Below, piece by piece: positions 7,918 to 16,929 of a stretch of 64,000 bases of DNA. The notes beneath the pieces are model-generated. The model ran no database searches, was not told where the DNA came from, and saw only the letters and a program-made list of their open reading frames with translations. Source of the stretch: Paraperibacillus esterisolvens (GTDB lineage Bacteria > Bacillota > Bacilli > Bacillales > DSM-1321); assembly GCF_046237625.1 (NCBI RefSeq), contig NZ_CP143545.1, positions 1,302,001 to 1,366,000 of the forward strand, read 5' to 3'. A program made the translations under genes and the position numbers. How positions within the stretch are numbered: position 1 is the first letter of the stretch; the number at the start of each line of letters is the position of its first letter.

Positions 7918-8875
7918 AAATAATTGAATTAAGTTTTGGGATCTCTTCCTCGAAGATTTCCTGCATGAGTGCTTCATTTTTCCTGCTTCGTGATGCAAGA
8001 AGGGCAAGATAGCTGAATACACCGAACAAACAGGAGATGATGAGTGCATGAGCAAGCGCCACCCACAAATTAAGCCGGGAAATGATGACGAATGCACCTG
8101 AAGTAACCTGAAGCGTCACGAGTATGGCGCATACCGCCCAGCCCCATAAAATGACCGGCTGGCTGCGATATTTGGTAAAGGCAAGATAGCAGGCATATAA
8201 TACCCAGATGAAAATGAGACCGGCTGCCGTCCGGTGGCCCATTTGAACCCATTGATACATATTAGCCGGCAGGCTGAAGTCCCCATTGGTACACATCGGC
8301 CAATCCGAACATACAAGGCTGGCCTTTAGATGCCTGACCAGTGCGCCAGAATATACAACGATGAATGTGTAACAGATCACTCCGTAAATATGAAACTTCA
8401 TCCGCTTATCGACAATGACTTTTTCCGCCTGGAACTTCTTGTCAATCTCAAAAATGAGAAGCGTAAGCAGCAGCACAGCCGCAAATGATATCAGTGAAAT
8501 TCCAAAGTGGAGCGCCAGTACAAAATCTGACTGTCCCCATTTGACTGCAGCGGCACCGATAAGGCCCTGCAGCAGTAAAAAGAAAAAGGCAAGAAAGCTG
8601 AGGAATTTTGTTTCTCTGATATGGCCAATCTGCTTCCAGCTCCAGACCGATAATAAAAGAATCATAATGCCGACTGAGCCCGATACGAGCCTGTGGGCAA
8701 GTTCTATGGCGAGGGCAGCATCAATCTGTGTGGGGACAAATTCCCCATTGCATAAAGGCCATGTCCTGCCGCAGCCCATCCCGGAGTCGGTTTTAGTCAC
8801 AAGGGCGCCGCCAAGGAGTACAAGAAGCATTCCTAAAGTGGAAAGCACCCCAAGCCATTTCAGTCTTCGTTGCAA
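7916..8875 (-). CDS. ctaA: Haem A synthase
   Basis: A 319-residue, eight-helix membrane protein of the COX15/CtaA family that oxidises the C8 methyl of haem O to give haem A for aa3/caa3 oxidases. The first half has the cysteine pair in GMGCGRTWPLC and the second half a matching pair in CSDWPMC; the histidines expected for haem ligation are present in ELAHR and ALHFG and later in MGHRT and ALAH. The frame opens three codons earlier at a GTG, but that codon abuts the AAGGTG ribosome site; the TTG at 8875 fits the B. subtilis N-terminus. It is divergent from ctaB. Confidence 0.95.
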   Translation of the reverse strand: MQRRLKWLGVLSTLGMLLVLLGGALVTKTDSGMGCGRTWPLCNGEFVPTQIDAALAIELAHRLVSGSVGIMILLLSVWSWKQIGHIRETKFLSFLAFFFLLLQGLIGAAAVKWGQSDFVLALHFGISLISFAAVLLLTLLIFEIDKKFQAEKVIVDKRMKFHIYGVICYTFIVVYSGALVRHLKASLVCSDWPMCTNGDFSLPANMYQWVQMGHRTAAGLIFIWVLYACYLAFTKYRSQPVILWGWAVCAILVTLQVTSGAFVIISRLNLWVALAHALIISCLFGVFSYLALLASRSRKNEALMQEIFEEEIPKLNSII

Positions 8876-9399
8876 AAATCTCACCTTCTTATTTTATTAG
8901 AAAGTCTATTAATCATGTTTTTATGTATCAGTACAATAGTAACATTAACTAAACATGTACGTGCCTAAAAAATGTAGAAAATACCTTTTAGATATTACAC
9001 AATTCTGCCTATTTTTACAAGATGAAGTTGGACATAAGCAGAAAATAGTTGAAACTTTCAGCCTGTGATGATAGAAATAGAGAGGATGTATATGGAAAAG
9101 AAGGAAAATGTTAAAGGGGAAATAAGCTCTCTCATCCTCATTTCAGCACTATAGCAGAACGAACCCGGGAACGGGTAAAAAGACTGATATAACAGCATAA
9201 CAGTCACTAAAACGTCATAAGTTATCCAAAAAAAATTCACATTAAATGTCTAAATTATGTTTTAATATACAGAGAGTACCGGCTATATTCCAGCTGAAAA
9301 ATTCTGATGATAATTTACAAAGTGAAATAGATTCCATTTTCAGCTCGACATACACTTATACAGCCTGATTTTTGAAGAAGTTTGAGGAGGGAATCATAT
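8876..9399. other. Divergent ctaA/ctaB control region, 524 bp without a gene
   Basis: AT-rich gap between the divergent ctaA and ctaB genes, so it must hold promoters for both. In B. subtilis the equivalent gap binds the ResD response regulator, which is an expectation here. A 60-codon minus-strand frame at 9058-9240 lacks a ribosome binding site and is rejected. I see no strong consensus SigA promoter and no convincing hairpin. Confidence 0.55.
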
Positions 9400-10323
9400 A
9401 TGTCAAATACACGAGTTTTGGCAGATGCTGATCTTAATGACAGCGATACAGCCGTTCAGGCCTCTGTCTGGAAAGATTTTCTTTCTGTTATTAAGATTGG
9501 GATTGTCAATTCAAATATAATAACAGCGTTTACAGGAATCTGGCTTGCCTTGCATTTTACAGGGCAGGGCTTCCTGGCTAATCTTGACCTCGTATTCCTG
9601 ACAATCGGCGGGTCAGCCCTTGTGATTGCAGGTTCGTGCGCTTTAAATAACTATATCGACATGGATATCGACCCGCTTATGGAAAGCAAGAAGGAAAGAC
9701 CGACAGTGACTGGGCGCTTTACCGGTACTGCTGTCCTTGCCATCGGATTCACGCTCCTAGCGGCAGGGCTGATCATGCTTGCCTTCACCACACCCGCAGC
9801 AGCATTCATAGGAGTGTTCGGTGCGTTTGCTTATGTAGTCATCTATTCCATGTGGGCAAAGCGTAAGCTTGTCTCTAATACAGTGATCGGCAGTTTTTCC
9901 GGTGCTGTCCCGCCGCTGATCGGCTGGGCCGCCGTTGATCAGAACCTTTCAGTGCTTGCCTGGATGCTCTTCCTTCTGATGTTCATCTGGCAGCCGCCGC
10001 ACTTCTACGCCCTGGCGATGAAGAGGGTTGAGGAATACAGGGGTGCGGGTATACCGATGCTTCCCGTAGTAAAAGGATTCAGCTCTACAAAGAGGAGCAT
10101 GCTGATCTGGGTAGCGGCACTGATGCCGATTCCATTCTTTATGCTGGACATGGGTGTCCCATTTGTCATTCTGGCAACCGTACTGAATGCCGGCTGGCTG
10201 GCGCTTGCGGTCATGGGATACCGGATGAAGGACGATCTTAAATGGGCGCGCCTGATGTTTGTCTATTCGCTGAATTATCTAACAATAGCATTTGTGGCGA
10301 TGGTTATCGTAACATCGATTTAA
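9400..10323 (+). CDS. ctaB: Protohaem IX farnesyltransferase (haem O synthase)
   Basis: A 307-residue UbiA-superfamily membrane protein that adds the farnesyl group to protohaem IX, giving haem O, the substrate of CtaA. It has the first aspartate-rich prenyl-diphosphate motif NNYIDMDID near residue 85 and the YSMWAKRK motif in the following loop, with about nine hydrophobic helices. The ATG at 9400 follows GAGGAGGG; an upstream in-frame TTG overlaps that site. It is the first gene of the cta group running right, with a weak hairpin before ctaC. Confidence 0.95.
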   Translation: MSNTRVLADADLNDSDTAVQASVWKDFLSVIKIGIVNSNIITAFTGIWLALHFTGQGFLANLDLVFLTIGGSALVIAGSCALNNYIDMDIDPLMESKKERPTVTGRFTGTAVLAIGFTLLAAGLIMLAFTTPAAAFIGVFGAFAYVVIYSMWAKRKLVSNTVIGSFSGAVPPLIGWAAVDQNLSVLAWMLFLLMFIWQPPHFYALAMKRVEEYRGAGIPMLPVVKGFSSTKRSMLIWVAALMPIPFFMLDMGVPFVILATVLNAGWLALAVMGYRMKDDLKWARLMFVYSLNYLTIAFVAMVIVTSI

Positions 10324-10352
10324 TTCCAATTTCATTTGGAATTCTTTCTTTA
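10322..10352 (+). terminator. Weak terminator or processing hairpin after ctaB
   Basis: AATTCCAA (10322-10329) pairs with TTGGAATT (10336-10343), starting inside the ctaB stop codon and followed by CTTTCTTT. It probably gives partial read-through to ctaC. An 84-bp gap to ctaC follows. Confidence 0.5.
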
Positions 10353-10436
10353 TCTTAAAGAATTTATATAGAGAGAATTTGAGCAGGAAATAGCTGCACA
10401 CAAGAAATTTTTTACGAAAGAGGGGTTTCATAAGCT

Positions 10437-11525
10437 ATGAGAAAACGGCTTCACAAATGGCGCCTGGTTTCCATCTTTGCAATCTTGGCGCTTGCTCTAT
10501 CAGGCTGTGGAAGACCATTCCTGTCAACTTTAACACCTGCCGGTGAAGTTGCAAAAAAACAATATGACCTCATGATACTGAGCACGGTCATCATGGTCCT
10601 TGTCATTATTGTTGTCACTGTCATCTTTATTTATGTGATCGCGCGCTTCCGCCGGACAAAAAAGAATGAAAATACCATTCCAAAACAGGTGGAGGGGAAC
10701 CACAAACTTGAAATCATCTGGACTATCATCCCGATCTTGCTGCTTCTAGTGCTGGCAGTTCCAACTGTATCCTATACATTTGAACTCGCTGATGTGGCAC
10801 CAATGAAAGAAAAAGATAAAAGCGGCAAAACCAAGGATAAGGATGCCCTTGTAGTCAATGTCCGGGCCAACCTTTATTGGTGGGAATTTGAGTATCCAGA
10901 CCTTGGGATCGTAACGAGCCAGGACCTGGTTGTTCCTACAGACAAAAAGGTGTATTTCAATGTTAAATCTTCCGATGTCAAGCACTCCTTCTGGATACCT
11001 GCTGTAGGGGGCAAAACAGATACAAACCCTGAGGGGGAGAATCAGTTCTGGCTTGAGTTTGACAGCAAAGATTCACAGAAGGTCCAGAATCAATTCTACG
11101 GGAAGTGCGCAGAGCTTTGCGGACCATCACATGCATATATGGATTTCAAGGTCCAGACTATGTCTCAGGATGAATTCGGTCAATGGACTGACAGCATGAA
11201 GGCAGTTAAAAAGCCTGCTGCTGACGGCGAGCTTGCTAAACAAGGCGAAGCAATTTATAACAAAAGCTGTATCGGATGCCACGCGAATACGCCGAATGAC
11301 AAAAGGCCTGAAGCGGCGCGTACAGCACCGAACCTGGCTAGTTTTGGCGAAAGAACCAGAATTGCCGGCATACTTGAACACAATGAAGAAAACCTGAAAA
11401 AATGGCTTGAAAATCCTGAGAAGGTTAAGCCTGGAAACCTTATGACTGGCAAATACCAGGAGCTTGATCAACAGGAAATCGATGCTTTGACTGAGTACCT
11501 CATGGGGTTGAAGGTACAGCAGTAA
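10437..11525 (+). CDS. ctaC: Cytochrome caa3 oxidase subunit II with fused cytochrome c domain
   Basis: A 362-residue lipoprotein subunit: lipobox LSGC with Cys24, two membrane helices (about 45-68 and 90-112), a CuA cupredoxin domain with the ligand cluster CAELCGPSHAYM near 224-235, and a C-terminal cytochrome c domain with the haem-binding CIGCH near 278-282 and a later axial methionine candidate in LMTGKY. The fused haem c domain identifies a caa3-type oxidase that takes electrons from cytochrome c. The ATG follows AAAGAGGGG. It heads the structural operon ctaCDEF. Confidence 0.97.
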   Translation: MRKRLHKWRLVSIFAILALALSGCGRPFLSTLTPAGEVAKKQYDLMILSTVIMVLVIIVVTVIFIYVIARFRRTKKNENTIPKQVEGNHKLEIIWTIIPILLLLVLAVPTVSYTFELADVAPMKEKDKSGKTKDKDALVVNVRANLYWWEFEYPDLGIVTSQDLVVPTDKKVYFNVKSSDVKHSFWIPAVGGKTDTNPEGENQFWLEFDSKDSQKVQNQFYGKCAELCGPSHAYMDFKVQTMSQDEFGQWTDSMKAVKKPAADGELAKQGEAIYNKSCIGCHANTPNDKRPEAARTAPNLASFGERTRIAGILEHNEENLKKWLENPEKVKPGNLMTGKYQELDQQEIDALTEYLMGLKVQQ

Positions 11526-11591
11526 CTGCCCGCTGGTGTTTTTGAACCATATACATCAAGGGGATTGTGATTTACAAAGGGAGGTTTAACC

Positions 11592-13463
11592 GTGAGTACG
11601 ATCGCTCAAAAAAAGGGTTTTGGCGCTACAGTATGGGACTATATGACAACAGTGGACCATAAGAAAATCGCCATTCTATACCTGATTGCCGGCGGAATAT
11701 TCTTTTTGGCGGGCGGACTGGAAGCTCTTTTCATCCGTATCCAGCTTGCTATTCCAAACAATGATTTTCTAAGTGCCGGAACGTATAATGAAGTTTTGAC
11801 CATGCATGGTACAACAATGATTTTCCTTGCAGCCATGCCATTGATTTTTGCATTTATGAATGCTGCCGTACCTCTGCAAATTGGTGCGCGCGATGTTGCA
11901 TTCCCATTTTTGAACTCACTCGGATTCTGGCTGTTCTTCTTCGGTGGTGTATTCCTGAACTGCTCATGGTTCCTTGGAGGAGCGCCTGACGCAGGCTGGA
12001 CTTCATATGCTTCGCTTACATTGGAAGCGGACTCACATGGGGTGGATTTTTACATACTGGGACTTCAGATTTCGGGTATTGGTACTTTGATTGGGGGCAT
12101 TAACTTCCTTGTGACCATCGTTAATATGAGGGCGCCGGGAATGACTTATATGAGGATGCCTTTGTTCACCTGGTCATCATTTGTTACTTCTGCTCTTATT
12201 TTATTTGCTTTCCCTGCACTTACTGTAGGACTGTTTTTATTAATGTTCGACCGTTTATTCGGCGCCAACTTCTTTGACGTCTCTGCGGGCGGAAACACGA
12301 TTATCTGGGAGCATTTATTCTGGATCTTCGGTCATCCTGAGGTATATATCCTCATCCTGCCGGCATTCGGACTATTTTCAGAAATCTTCTCTACATTTTC
12401 AAGGAAGAGACTTTTTGGTTACTCATCCATGGTATTCGCGACCGTACTTATCGGTTTCCTAGGATTCATGGTTTGGGCCCACCATATGTTCACAGTAGGG
12501 ATGGGGCCGATTGCAAACGCTATTTTCGCCGTTGCTACAATGGCAATCGCGGTTCCTACAGGTATCAAGATCTTTAACTGGCTGTTCACGATGTGGGGCG
12601 GAAGCATTAAATTTACCACCCCTATGCTGTATGCTGTGGCTTTCATCCCTTCATTTGTTGCTGGGGGAGTCACAGGTATCATGAATGCTGTTGCAGCTGC
12701 TGACTATCAGTATCATGACAGTTATTTCGTAGTAGCCCACTTCCACTATGTTATCGTTGGGGGAGTCGTGCTTGCACTTCTGGCAGGTACACATTACTAC
12801 TGGCCAAAAGTGTTTGGAACTATGCTGAATGAAACACTTGGAAAGATCACTTTCTGGCTGTTTTTAATCGGTTTCCATTTAACATTCTTCATCCAGCATT
12901 TCCTTGGGCTTATGGGAATGCCGCGCCGTGTGTTCACATACCTGCCTAACCAGGGCTGGGAAACCGGCAACCTGATAAGTTCTGTCGGTGCATTTTTCAT
13001 GGGGGTTGCTGTCATTGTCCTATTGATCAATGTTGTGATGACTCAGGTTAAGAATGTAAGGGTAGGAAATGACCCATGGGGTGACGGACGTTCACTTGAA
13101 TGGGCCATTCCGTCTCCACCGCCTTTCTATAACTTCAAACAGCTTCCGCTAGTCCGCGGACTTGATCCATTCTGGATTGAAAAGATGGAAGGCAAGAATG
13201 AAATGACACCAGCTGAACCACTTGGCGATATCCATATGCCGAATGCTTCATTCCTGCCGGTAACCATTTCATTCGGATTGTTCGTGGCTGCGTTTGGAGC
13301 CTTGTACCATGTTGATGATAAGGGCTGGGCCATCCCTGTCATGGCTGCAGGCCTTGGCATAACATTGGTCTCTATGCTGCTTCGTTCGGTGAAGGACGAC
13401 CATGGCTTCCATATCCATAAAGAGGACCTTGAGAATGAAGATGATAATGGAGGTAAGGCATAA
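11592..13463 (+). CDS. ctaD: Cytochrome caa3 oxidase subunit I
   Basis: A 623-residue catalytic subunit of the haem-copper oxidase, with 12 or more membrane helices. The CuB histidine-tyrosine motif HPEVY is near residue 248, the HH pair near 297-298 (WAHHMFT), and the haem-ligand HFHYVI near 383. Haem a and the a3-CuB centre reduce oxygen and pump protons. The N-terminal MTTVDHKKIAI is typical. The start is GTG after GGGAGGTTTAACC. Its stop overlaps the first base of ctaE, indicating coupling. Confidence 0.97.
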   Translation: MSTIAQKKGFGATVWDYMTTVDHKKIAILYLIAGGIFFLAGGLEALFIRIQLAIPNNDFLSAGTYNEVLTMHGTTMIFLAAMPLIFAFMNAAVPLQIGARDVAFPFLNSLGFWLFFFGGVFLNCSWFLGGAPDAGWTSYASLTLEADSHGVDFYILGLQISGIGTLIGGINFLVTIVNMRAPGMTYMRMPLFTWSSFVTSALILFAFPALTVGLFLLMFDRLFGANFFDVSAGGNTIIWEHLFWIFGHPEVYILILPAFGLFSEIFSTFSRKRLFGYSSMVFATVLIGFLGFMVWAHHMFTVGMGPIANAIFAVATMAIAVPTGIKIFNWLFTMWGGSIKFTTPMLYAVAFIPSFVAGGVTGIMNAVAAADYQYHDSYFVVAHFHYVIVGGVVLALLAGTHYYWPKVFGTMLNETLGKITFWLFLIGFHLTFFIQHFLGLMGMPRRVFTYLPNQGWETGNLISSVGAFFMGVAVIVLLINVVMTQVKNVRVGNDPWGDGRSLEWAIPSPPPFYNFKQLPLVRGLDPFWIEKMEGKNEMTPAEPLGDIHMPNASFLPVTISFGLFVAAFGALYHVDDKGWAIPVMAAGLGITLVSMLLRSVKDDHGFHIHKEDLENEDDNGGKA

Positions 13464-14089
13464 TGGCATCTTCTGAACGATTTACTGAAATGACATGGCC
13501 AGCTTCTCCTGAGAAATCGACACTTGAAGCGAAAAATAAATTTTTAGGCTTCTGGTTTTTCCTTGGGGGAGAAACAGTTCTGTTCGGCTCATTATTTGCC
13601 ACCTATCTGGCACTAAAGGATAAAGTTCCGAGTGGGGATCATCCGCTTGCGGAAGAACTGTTTAAATTGCCATTGACCTTTGCAGCAACCATGCTGCTTT
13701 TGACAAGTTCACTGACAAGCGTTTACGCTATGTACCATATGAAAAACTATAATTTTCAGAGAATGCAGGCATGGCTGCTGATTACTGTTTTGCTTGGCGC
13801 TGCTTTCCTTGGGCTTGAAATTTATGAGTTCAGGGAATATGTGCATGAAGGGCACACTTTTACCAGCTCTGCTTTTGGATCTGCTTTTTACACACTGGTA
13901 GGCTTCCATGGAGGCCACGTGGCATTCGGGCTCCTCTGGATACTTTCCTTGATGGTACGGAATGCCGGCCGAGGACTGGACTTGTACAACGCTCCTAAAT
14001 TCTATGTGGCCAGCCTTTACTGGCATTTTATCGACGTAGTTTGGGTTTTCATCTTTACAGTTGTATATCTAATGGGAATGGTGGGATAA
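13463..14089 (+). CDS. ctaE: Cytochrome caa3 oxidase subunit III
   Basis: A 208-residue membrane protein with about five hydrophobic segments and the subunit III hallmarks GFWFFLGGETVLFGSLFATY and, near the C-terminus, FHGGHVAFGLLW and SLYWHFIDVVWVF. Subunit III stabilises the oxidase core and is not itself redox-active. The start ATG shares one base with the ctaD stop; ctaF follows after 4 bp. Confidence 0.96.
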   Translation: MASSERFTEMTWPASPEKSTLEAKNKFLGFWFFLGGETVLFGSLFATYLALKDKVPSGDHPLAEELFKLPLTFAATMLLLTSSLTSVYAMYHMKNYNFQRMQAWLLITVLLGAAFLGLEIYEFREYVHEGHTFTSSAFGSAFYTLVGFHGGHVAFGLLWILSLMVRNAGRGLDLYNAPKFYVASLYWHFIDVVWVFIFTVVYLMGMVG

Positions 14090-14093
14090 ACGG

Positions 14094-14429
14094 ATGGAGA
14101 ATACACGACCGAAATCTTCTAACCCAAAAGCGGATTTGACTTACCGCCGCAGAAAAAATGCAGAAGAGATGAGATACCAGGTCATATCTTTTGCGCTTAT
14201 GATCTTTTTGACCCTCATCGCATTTGGAGCGGTCATGTATGAAGGGTTTACACCATGGTTCATTGTTCCTTTTATCATGCTGCTGGCAGTCGTGCAGGTC
14301 ATTTTCCAGCTGTACTACTTTATGCACATGAGCCATAAAGGTCATGAAACTGTACAGCTATTCCTTTACTCCGGTCTTACAGTGGCACTCATTACTGTGC
14401 TGACCTTCTTAACAATTACCTGGATTTAA
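14094..14429 (+). CDS. ctaF: Cytochrome caa3 oxidase subunit IV (subunit IVB)
   Basis: A 111-residue protein with three predicted membrane helices; the last carries YYFMHMSHKGHE, typical of prokaryotic cytochrome c oxidase subunit IV. It completes the four-subunit caa3 oxidase. It starts 4 bp after ctaE and ends just before a strong terminator that closes the ctaCDEF unit. Confidence 0.94.
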   Translation: MENTRPKSSNPKADLTYRRRKNAEEMRYQVISFALMIFLTLIAFGAVMYEGFTPWFIVPFIMLLAVVQVIFQLYYFMHMSHKGHETVQLFLYSGLTVALITVLTFLTITWI

Positions 14430-14437
14430 TAAAGTCC

Positions 14438-14472
14438 AAGCCGGCTGATTAACAATCAGCCGGCTTTTTTTG
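14438..14472 (+). terminator. Terminator of ctaCDEF
   Basis: AAGCCGGCTGATT (14438-14450) pairs perfectly with AATCAGCCGGCTT (14454-14466) with a 3-nt loop, followed by a T-run. Confidence 0.95.
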
Positions 14473-14618
14473 ATTTTTAGACTGAACTGCTTCTGTTTTA
14501 TATGTCTGTTTAATGACATTTCCCGCATTTTTGCAGGACATTGAATGAGAGCCTGCCAGTCCATGCCATTTTCATGTATAATAAAATGGATGAAACATTT
14601 TCGATTGGAGGGTATCAA

Positions 14619-15542
14619 TTGTTAGCATTAGATATGTTCGGTTTCAGGGCCCTGTGGAGCCCTTATTTTATGGCAGCGCTTGCGGTCTGTACCCTGGCAT
14701 TCTTTCTGATAACTGTAAAATACAGGTCTCAATTCAAGGACAGTGAGCCCTTATCCGTAAAACAGGGGGCTGTATTTTCGGCAGCCATGCTCCTCTTATA
14801 TGCAATAAAGGGATCTCCCCTGGATCTTTTGGGCCACATTATGTTCAGTGCCCATATGACGCAGATGGCTGTTTTGTATCTGGTCATACCTCCGATGTTC
14901 ATTATATCCATTCCAGCCTGGATTTGGAGAAAGGTCCTTACTGTTCCTGCGGTCAGGAAGCCGTTTGCCTTTTTTACGAAACCCCTTATTGCACTGCTCG
15001 TTTTTAATGTCTTCTTTTCGTTCTATCACGTGCCTGTCATTTTTGATACAGTGAAGGTAAATATGTGGTACCACGGCATGTATACAGTTTTCCTTTTCAT
15101 AACCGCAGTATTCATGTGGTGGCCGGTCTTAAACAGCCTCAATCATAAAAATGAATTGTCCGGCTTGCAGAAGGTGGGATATATATTCGGAAATGGAATC
15201 CTGCTTACTCCTGCATGTGCTTTGATCATATTTACTAAGCATCCTTTATATGATACTTTTTCTGATCCTGCGGCATGGATGCAGGCAATGGCTCTGTGTG
15301 TTCCTGCCGGTTCGCTGGCCGCCCTTGGCATCAGCGGGCCTGAACTTTTAAACTGGCTGCCTCTCCTGGAAGATCAGCAGCTTGGCGGGGTGCTGATGAA
15401 AATCATACAGGAAATTGTGTATGGTTCCATGCTTGCCCATATATTCTTTGCCTGGTACAGAAAAGAAAATGAAAAGAATAAATCAGAAACAGAAGCGCTG
15501 TATGAGCCGAAGCCCGGCCATGTATACACCCCTGGTTCCTGA
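14619..15542 (+). CDS. ctaG: Cytochrome caa3 oxidase assembly factor CtaG
   Basis: A 307-residue polytopic membrane protein with about seven helices. It begins at a TTG after GGAGGGTATCAA with the family motif FGFRALWSPYF; conserved segments HIMFSAHMTQM and WYHGMYTVFLF carry the histidines likely involved in copper delivery. CtaG is needed to form active caa3 oxidase in Bacillus. The open frame extends 26 codons further upstream without support. It is separated from ctaF by a terminator, so it has its own promoter or depends on read-through. Confidence 0.93.
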   Translation: MLALDMFGFRALWSPYFMAALAVCTLAFFLITVKYRSQFKDSEPLSVKQGAVFSAAMLLLYAIKGSPLDLLGHIMFSAHMTQMAVLYLVIPPMFIISIPAWIWRKVLTVPAVRKPFAFFTKPLIALLVFNVFFSFYHVPVIFDTVKVNMWYHGMYTVFLFITAVFMWWPVLNSLNHKNELSGLQKVGYIFGNGILLTPACALIIFTKHPLYDTFSDPAAWMQAMALCVPAGSLAALGISGPELLNWLPLLEDQQLGGVLMKIIQEIVYGSMLAHIFFAWYRKENEKNKSETEALYEPKPGHVYTPGS

Positions 15543-15548
15543 TAGGTA

Positions 15549-15583
15549 TCCCTTACTGCCGCACGCTGCAGTAAGGGACTTTT
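15549..15583 (+). terminator. Terminator of ctaG
   Basis: TCCCTTACTGC (15549-15559) pairs perfectly with GCAGTAAGGGA (15568-15578), followed by CTTTTC. Confidence 0.85.
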
Positions 15584-15740
15584 CATAAAATGTGTCTTTT
15601 TCTGAACAATTGCTTTTCTGAAGCTATTTTTGAATGGAGTCTTATTGAAAAAGGGCCGGCTGTTTAATACAATAGCGATAGCCGGTAAGTTCCGGAGAAA
15701 GTTTGATTACATAAGATTTTAAGAGAGGGCGTCCTGCTAA

Positions 15741-16202
15741 ATGTCTTTACCCATTTTACCGACAATCAGTACAACCTTCATCGTCCTGAGTGCTATTACA
15801 GTGGCAATAGGCTGGGTTCAAATCAGACAGCGGAAAGTTAAAACCCACCAAAAGACGATGACTCTGGCAGGGATATTTGCTGTCATTTTCTTCACAATCT
15901 ATGCTTCTAGAACGATTTTTATTGGGAATACATCTTTTGGGGGACCAGATTCAATAAAGATTTATTATACGTTGTTTCTCATCTTTCATATTACCCTCGC
16001 TACAGTTGGGGCTGTATTAGGAATCATGTCATTGTGGAGCGGCTATAAAAATAATCTTGCCTTTCACAGAAAGCTGGGACCGGTGACAAGCATTGTCTGG
16101 TTTTTCACAGGCATTACAGGTGTGGCTGTCTACCTGCTCCTTTATGTTTTTTATAAAGGCGGGGAAACCACTTCTGTCATTAAGGCTATACTTGGTTTAT
16201 AG
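15741..16202 (+). CDS. DUF420 membrane protein (YozB-like)
   Basis: A 153-residue protein with four or five hydrophobic helices and conserved histidines in the loop or helix segments VKTHQKTM, LIFHITLA and AFHRKLGP. These match DUF420, whose members include B. subtilis YozB. I recall that the staphylococcal oxidase factor CtaM belongs to this group, which with the position right after ctaG suggests a job in haem-copper oxidase assembly; this is inference. The ATG follows AGAGAGGGCG. A clear terminator follows. Confidence 0.8.
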   Translation: MSLPILPTISTTFIVLSAITVAIGWVQIRQRKVKTHQKTMTLAGIFAVIFFTIYASRTIFIGNTSFGGPDSIKIYYTLFLIFHITLATVGAVLGIMSLWSGYKNNLAFHRKLGPVTSIVWFFTGITGVAVYLLLYVFYKGGETTSVIKAILGL

Positions 16203-16222
16203 ATAAATAGGATAAAATTCTT

Positions 16223-16256
16223 TGCTGCTGAATACAATGTATTGGCAGCATTTTTT
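16223..16256 (+). terminator. Terminator of the DUF420 gene
   Basis: TGCTGC..AATAC pairs with GTATT..GCAGCA in an interrupted stem (16223-16250), followed by six T residues. Confidence 0.85.
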
Positions 16257-16411
16257 ATGGATGCAAACATATAGAAGCATACTATCATGGCACAGGCTGG
16301 CTCCGGGTGAGATATGGGTCAGCCCTTTCTATTATAGATTACCATTTTTCAAAGCTTGCATGAACGGTCTTCAATACAGCTTTAGTCAACGCTTTTTAGG
16401 GGGGACATGGA

Positions 16412-16912
16412 GTGGATGATTTCAAGACGGAACGTATTATTGTGATGGCCTGTTCTCTTGATCTAGCTAAATCACTTATTCTATACAGGGAAGAGCTGGT
16501 TAAAAGATCACCCATTTTGATGCCCGATTCGTGGCCGTCCCATTTATTTAAAGGATTTTTGCCGTTTTTTATTGAAGAAGTAGAGAAAAGGTCGGACAGC
16601 CTGAAATTTTGGATCATCGCTGATTTGAAACAGAAGAAAATGGTGGGCGATTTAGTCTTCCATCATCACACAGACGATACAGGATATATGGCTGTCTCTT
16701 ATATAAGTCCCGAAGCAGAGGCTGAATATATGGAGGAAAGCTTATACATTTTCTTAAAGTATACAGCTAAGTCCCTGGGCCGTCCTGTCAGGCATGTAGA
16801 GATTGAATGCCGGAAGCAGGATATATCAAAGCAAAAAATTTTAAAGGAACTGGACTTTAGGAGGCTGCGCGAGGATGCGTTATTTGCAAATTGGTTTTTT
16901 AGGTATGAGTAA
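16412..16912 (+). CDS. GNAT-family N-acetyltransferase, RimJ/RimL-like
   Basis: A 166-residue protein with a weak acetyltransferase signature: an N-terminal TERIIVMACSLDLAKSL like the RimL group, a central strand KMVGDLVFHHH, and a C-terminal ILKELDFRRLREDALF typical of the end of GNAT domains. The usual QxxGxG acetyl-CoA loop is poorly preserved (around EAEYMEESLYIFLKY), so activity is uncertain. The start is GTG after GGGGGGACATGGA. It is followed after 17 bp by another acetyltransferase gene, so the two probably form one transcript. Confidence 0.6.
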   Translation: MDDFKTERIIVMACSLDLAKSLILYREELVKRSPILMPDSWPSHLFKGFLPFFIEEVEKRSDSLKFWIIADLKQKKMVGDLVFHHHTDDTGYMAVSYISPEAEAEYMEESLYIFLKYTAKSLGRPVRHVEIECRKQDISKQKILKELDFRRLREDALFANWFFRYE

Positions 16913-16929
16913 ACGAATGGGGTGATGTT

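Noticed and set aside
9058..9240. 60-codon minus-strand frame in the ctaA-ctaB gap
   Set aside because: No ribosome binding site, AT-driven hydrophobic composition, lies in the expected control region.
16222..16419. 65-codon frame after the DUF420 gene
   Set aside because: It starts inside a terminator hairpin and has no family resemblance or ribosome site.
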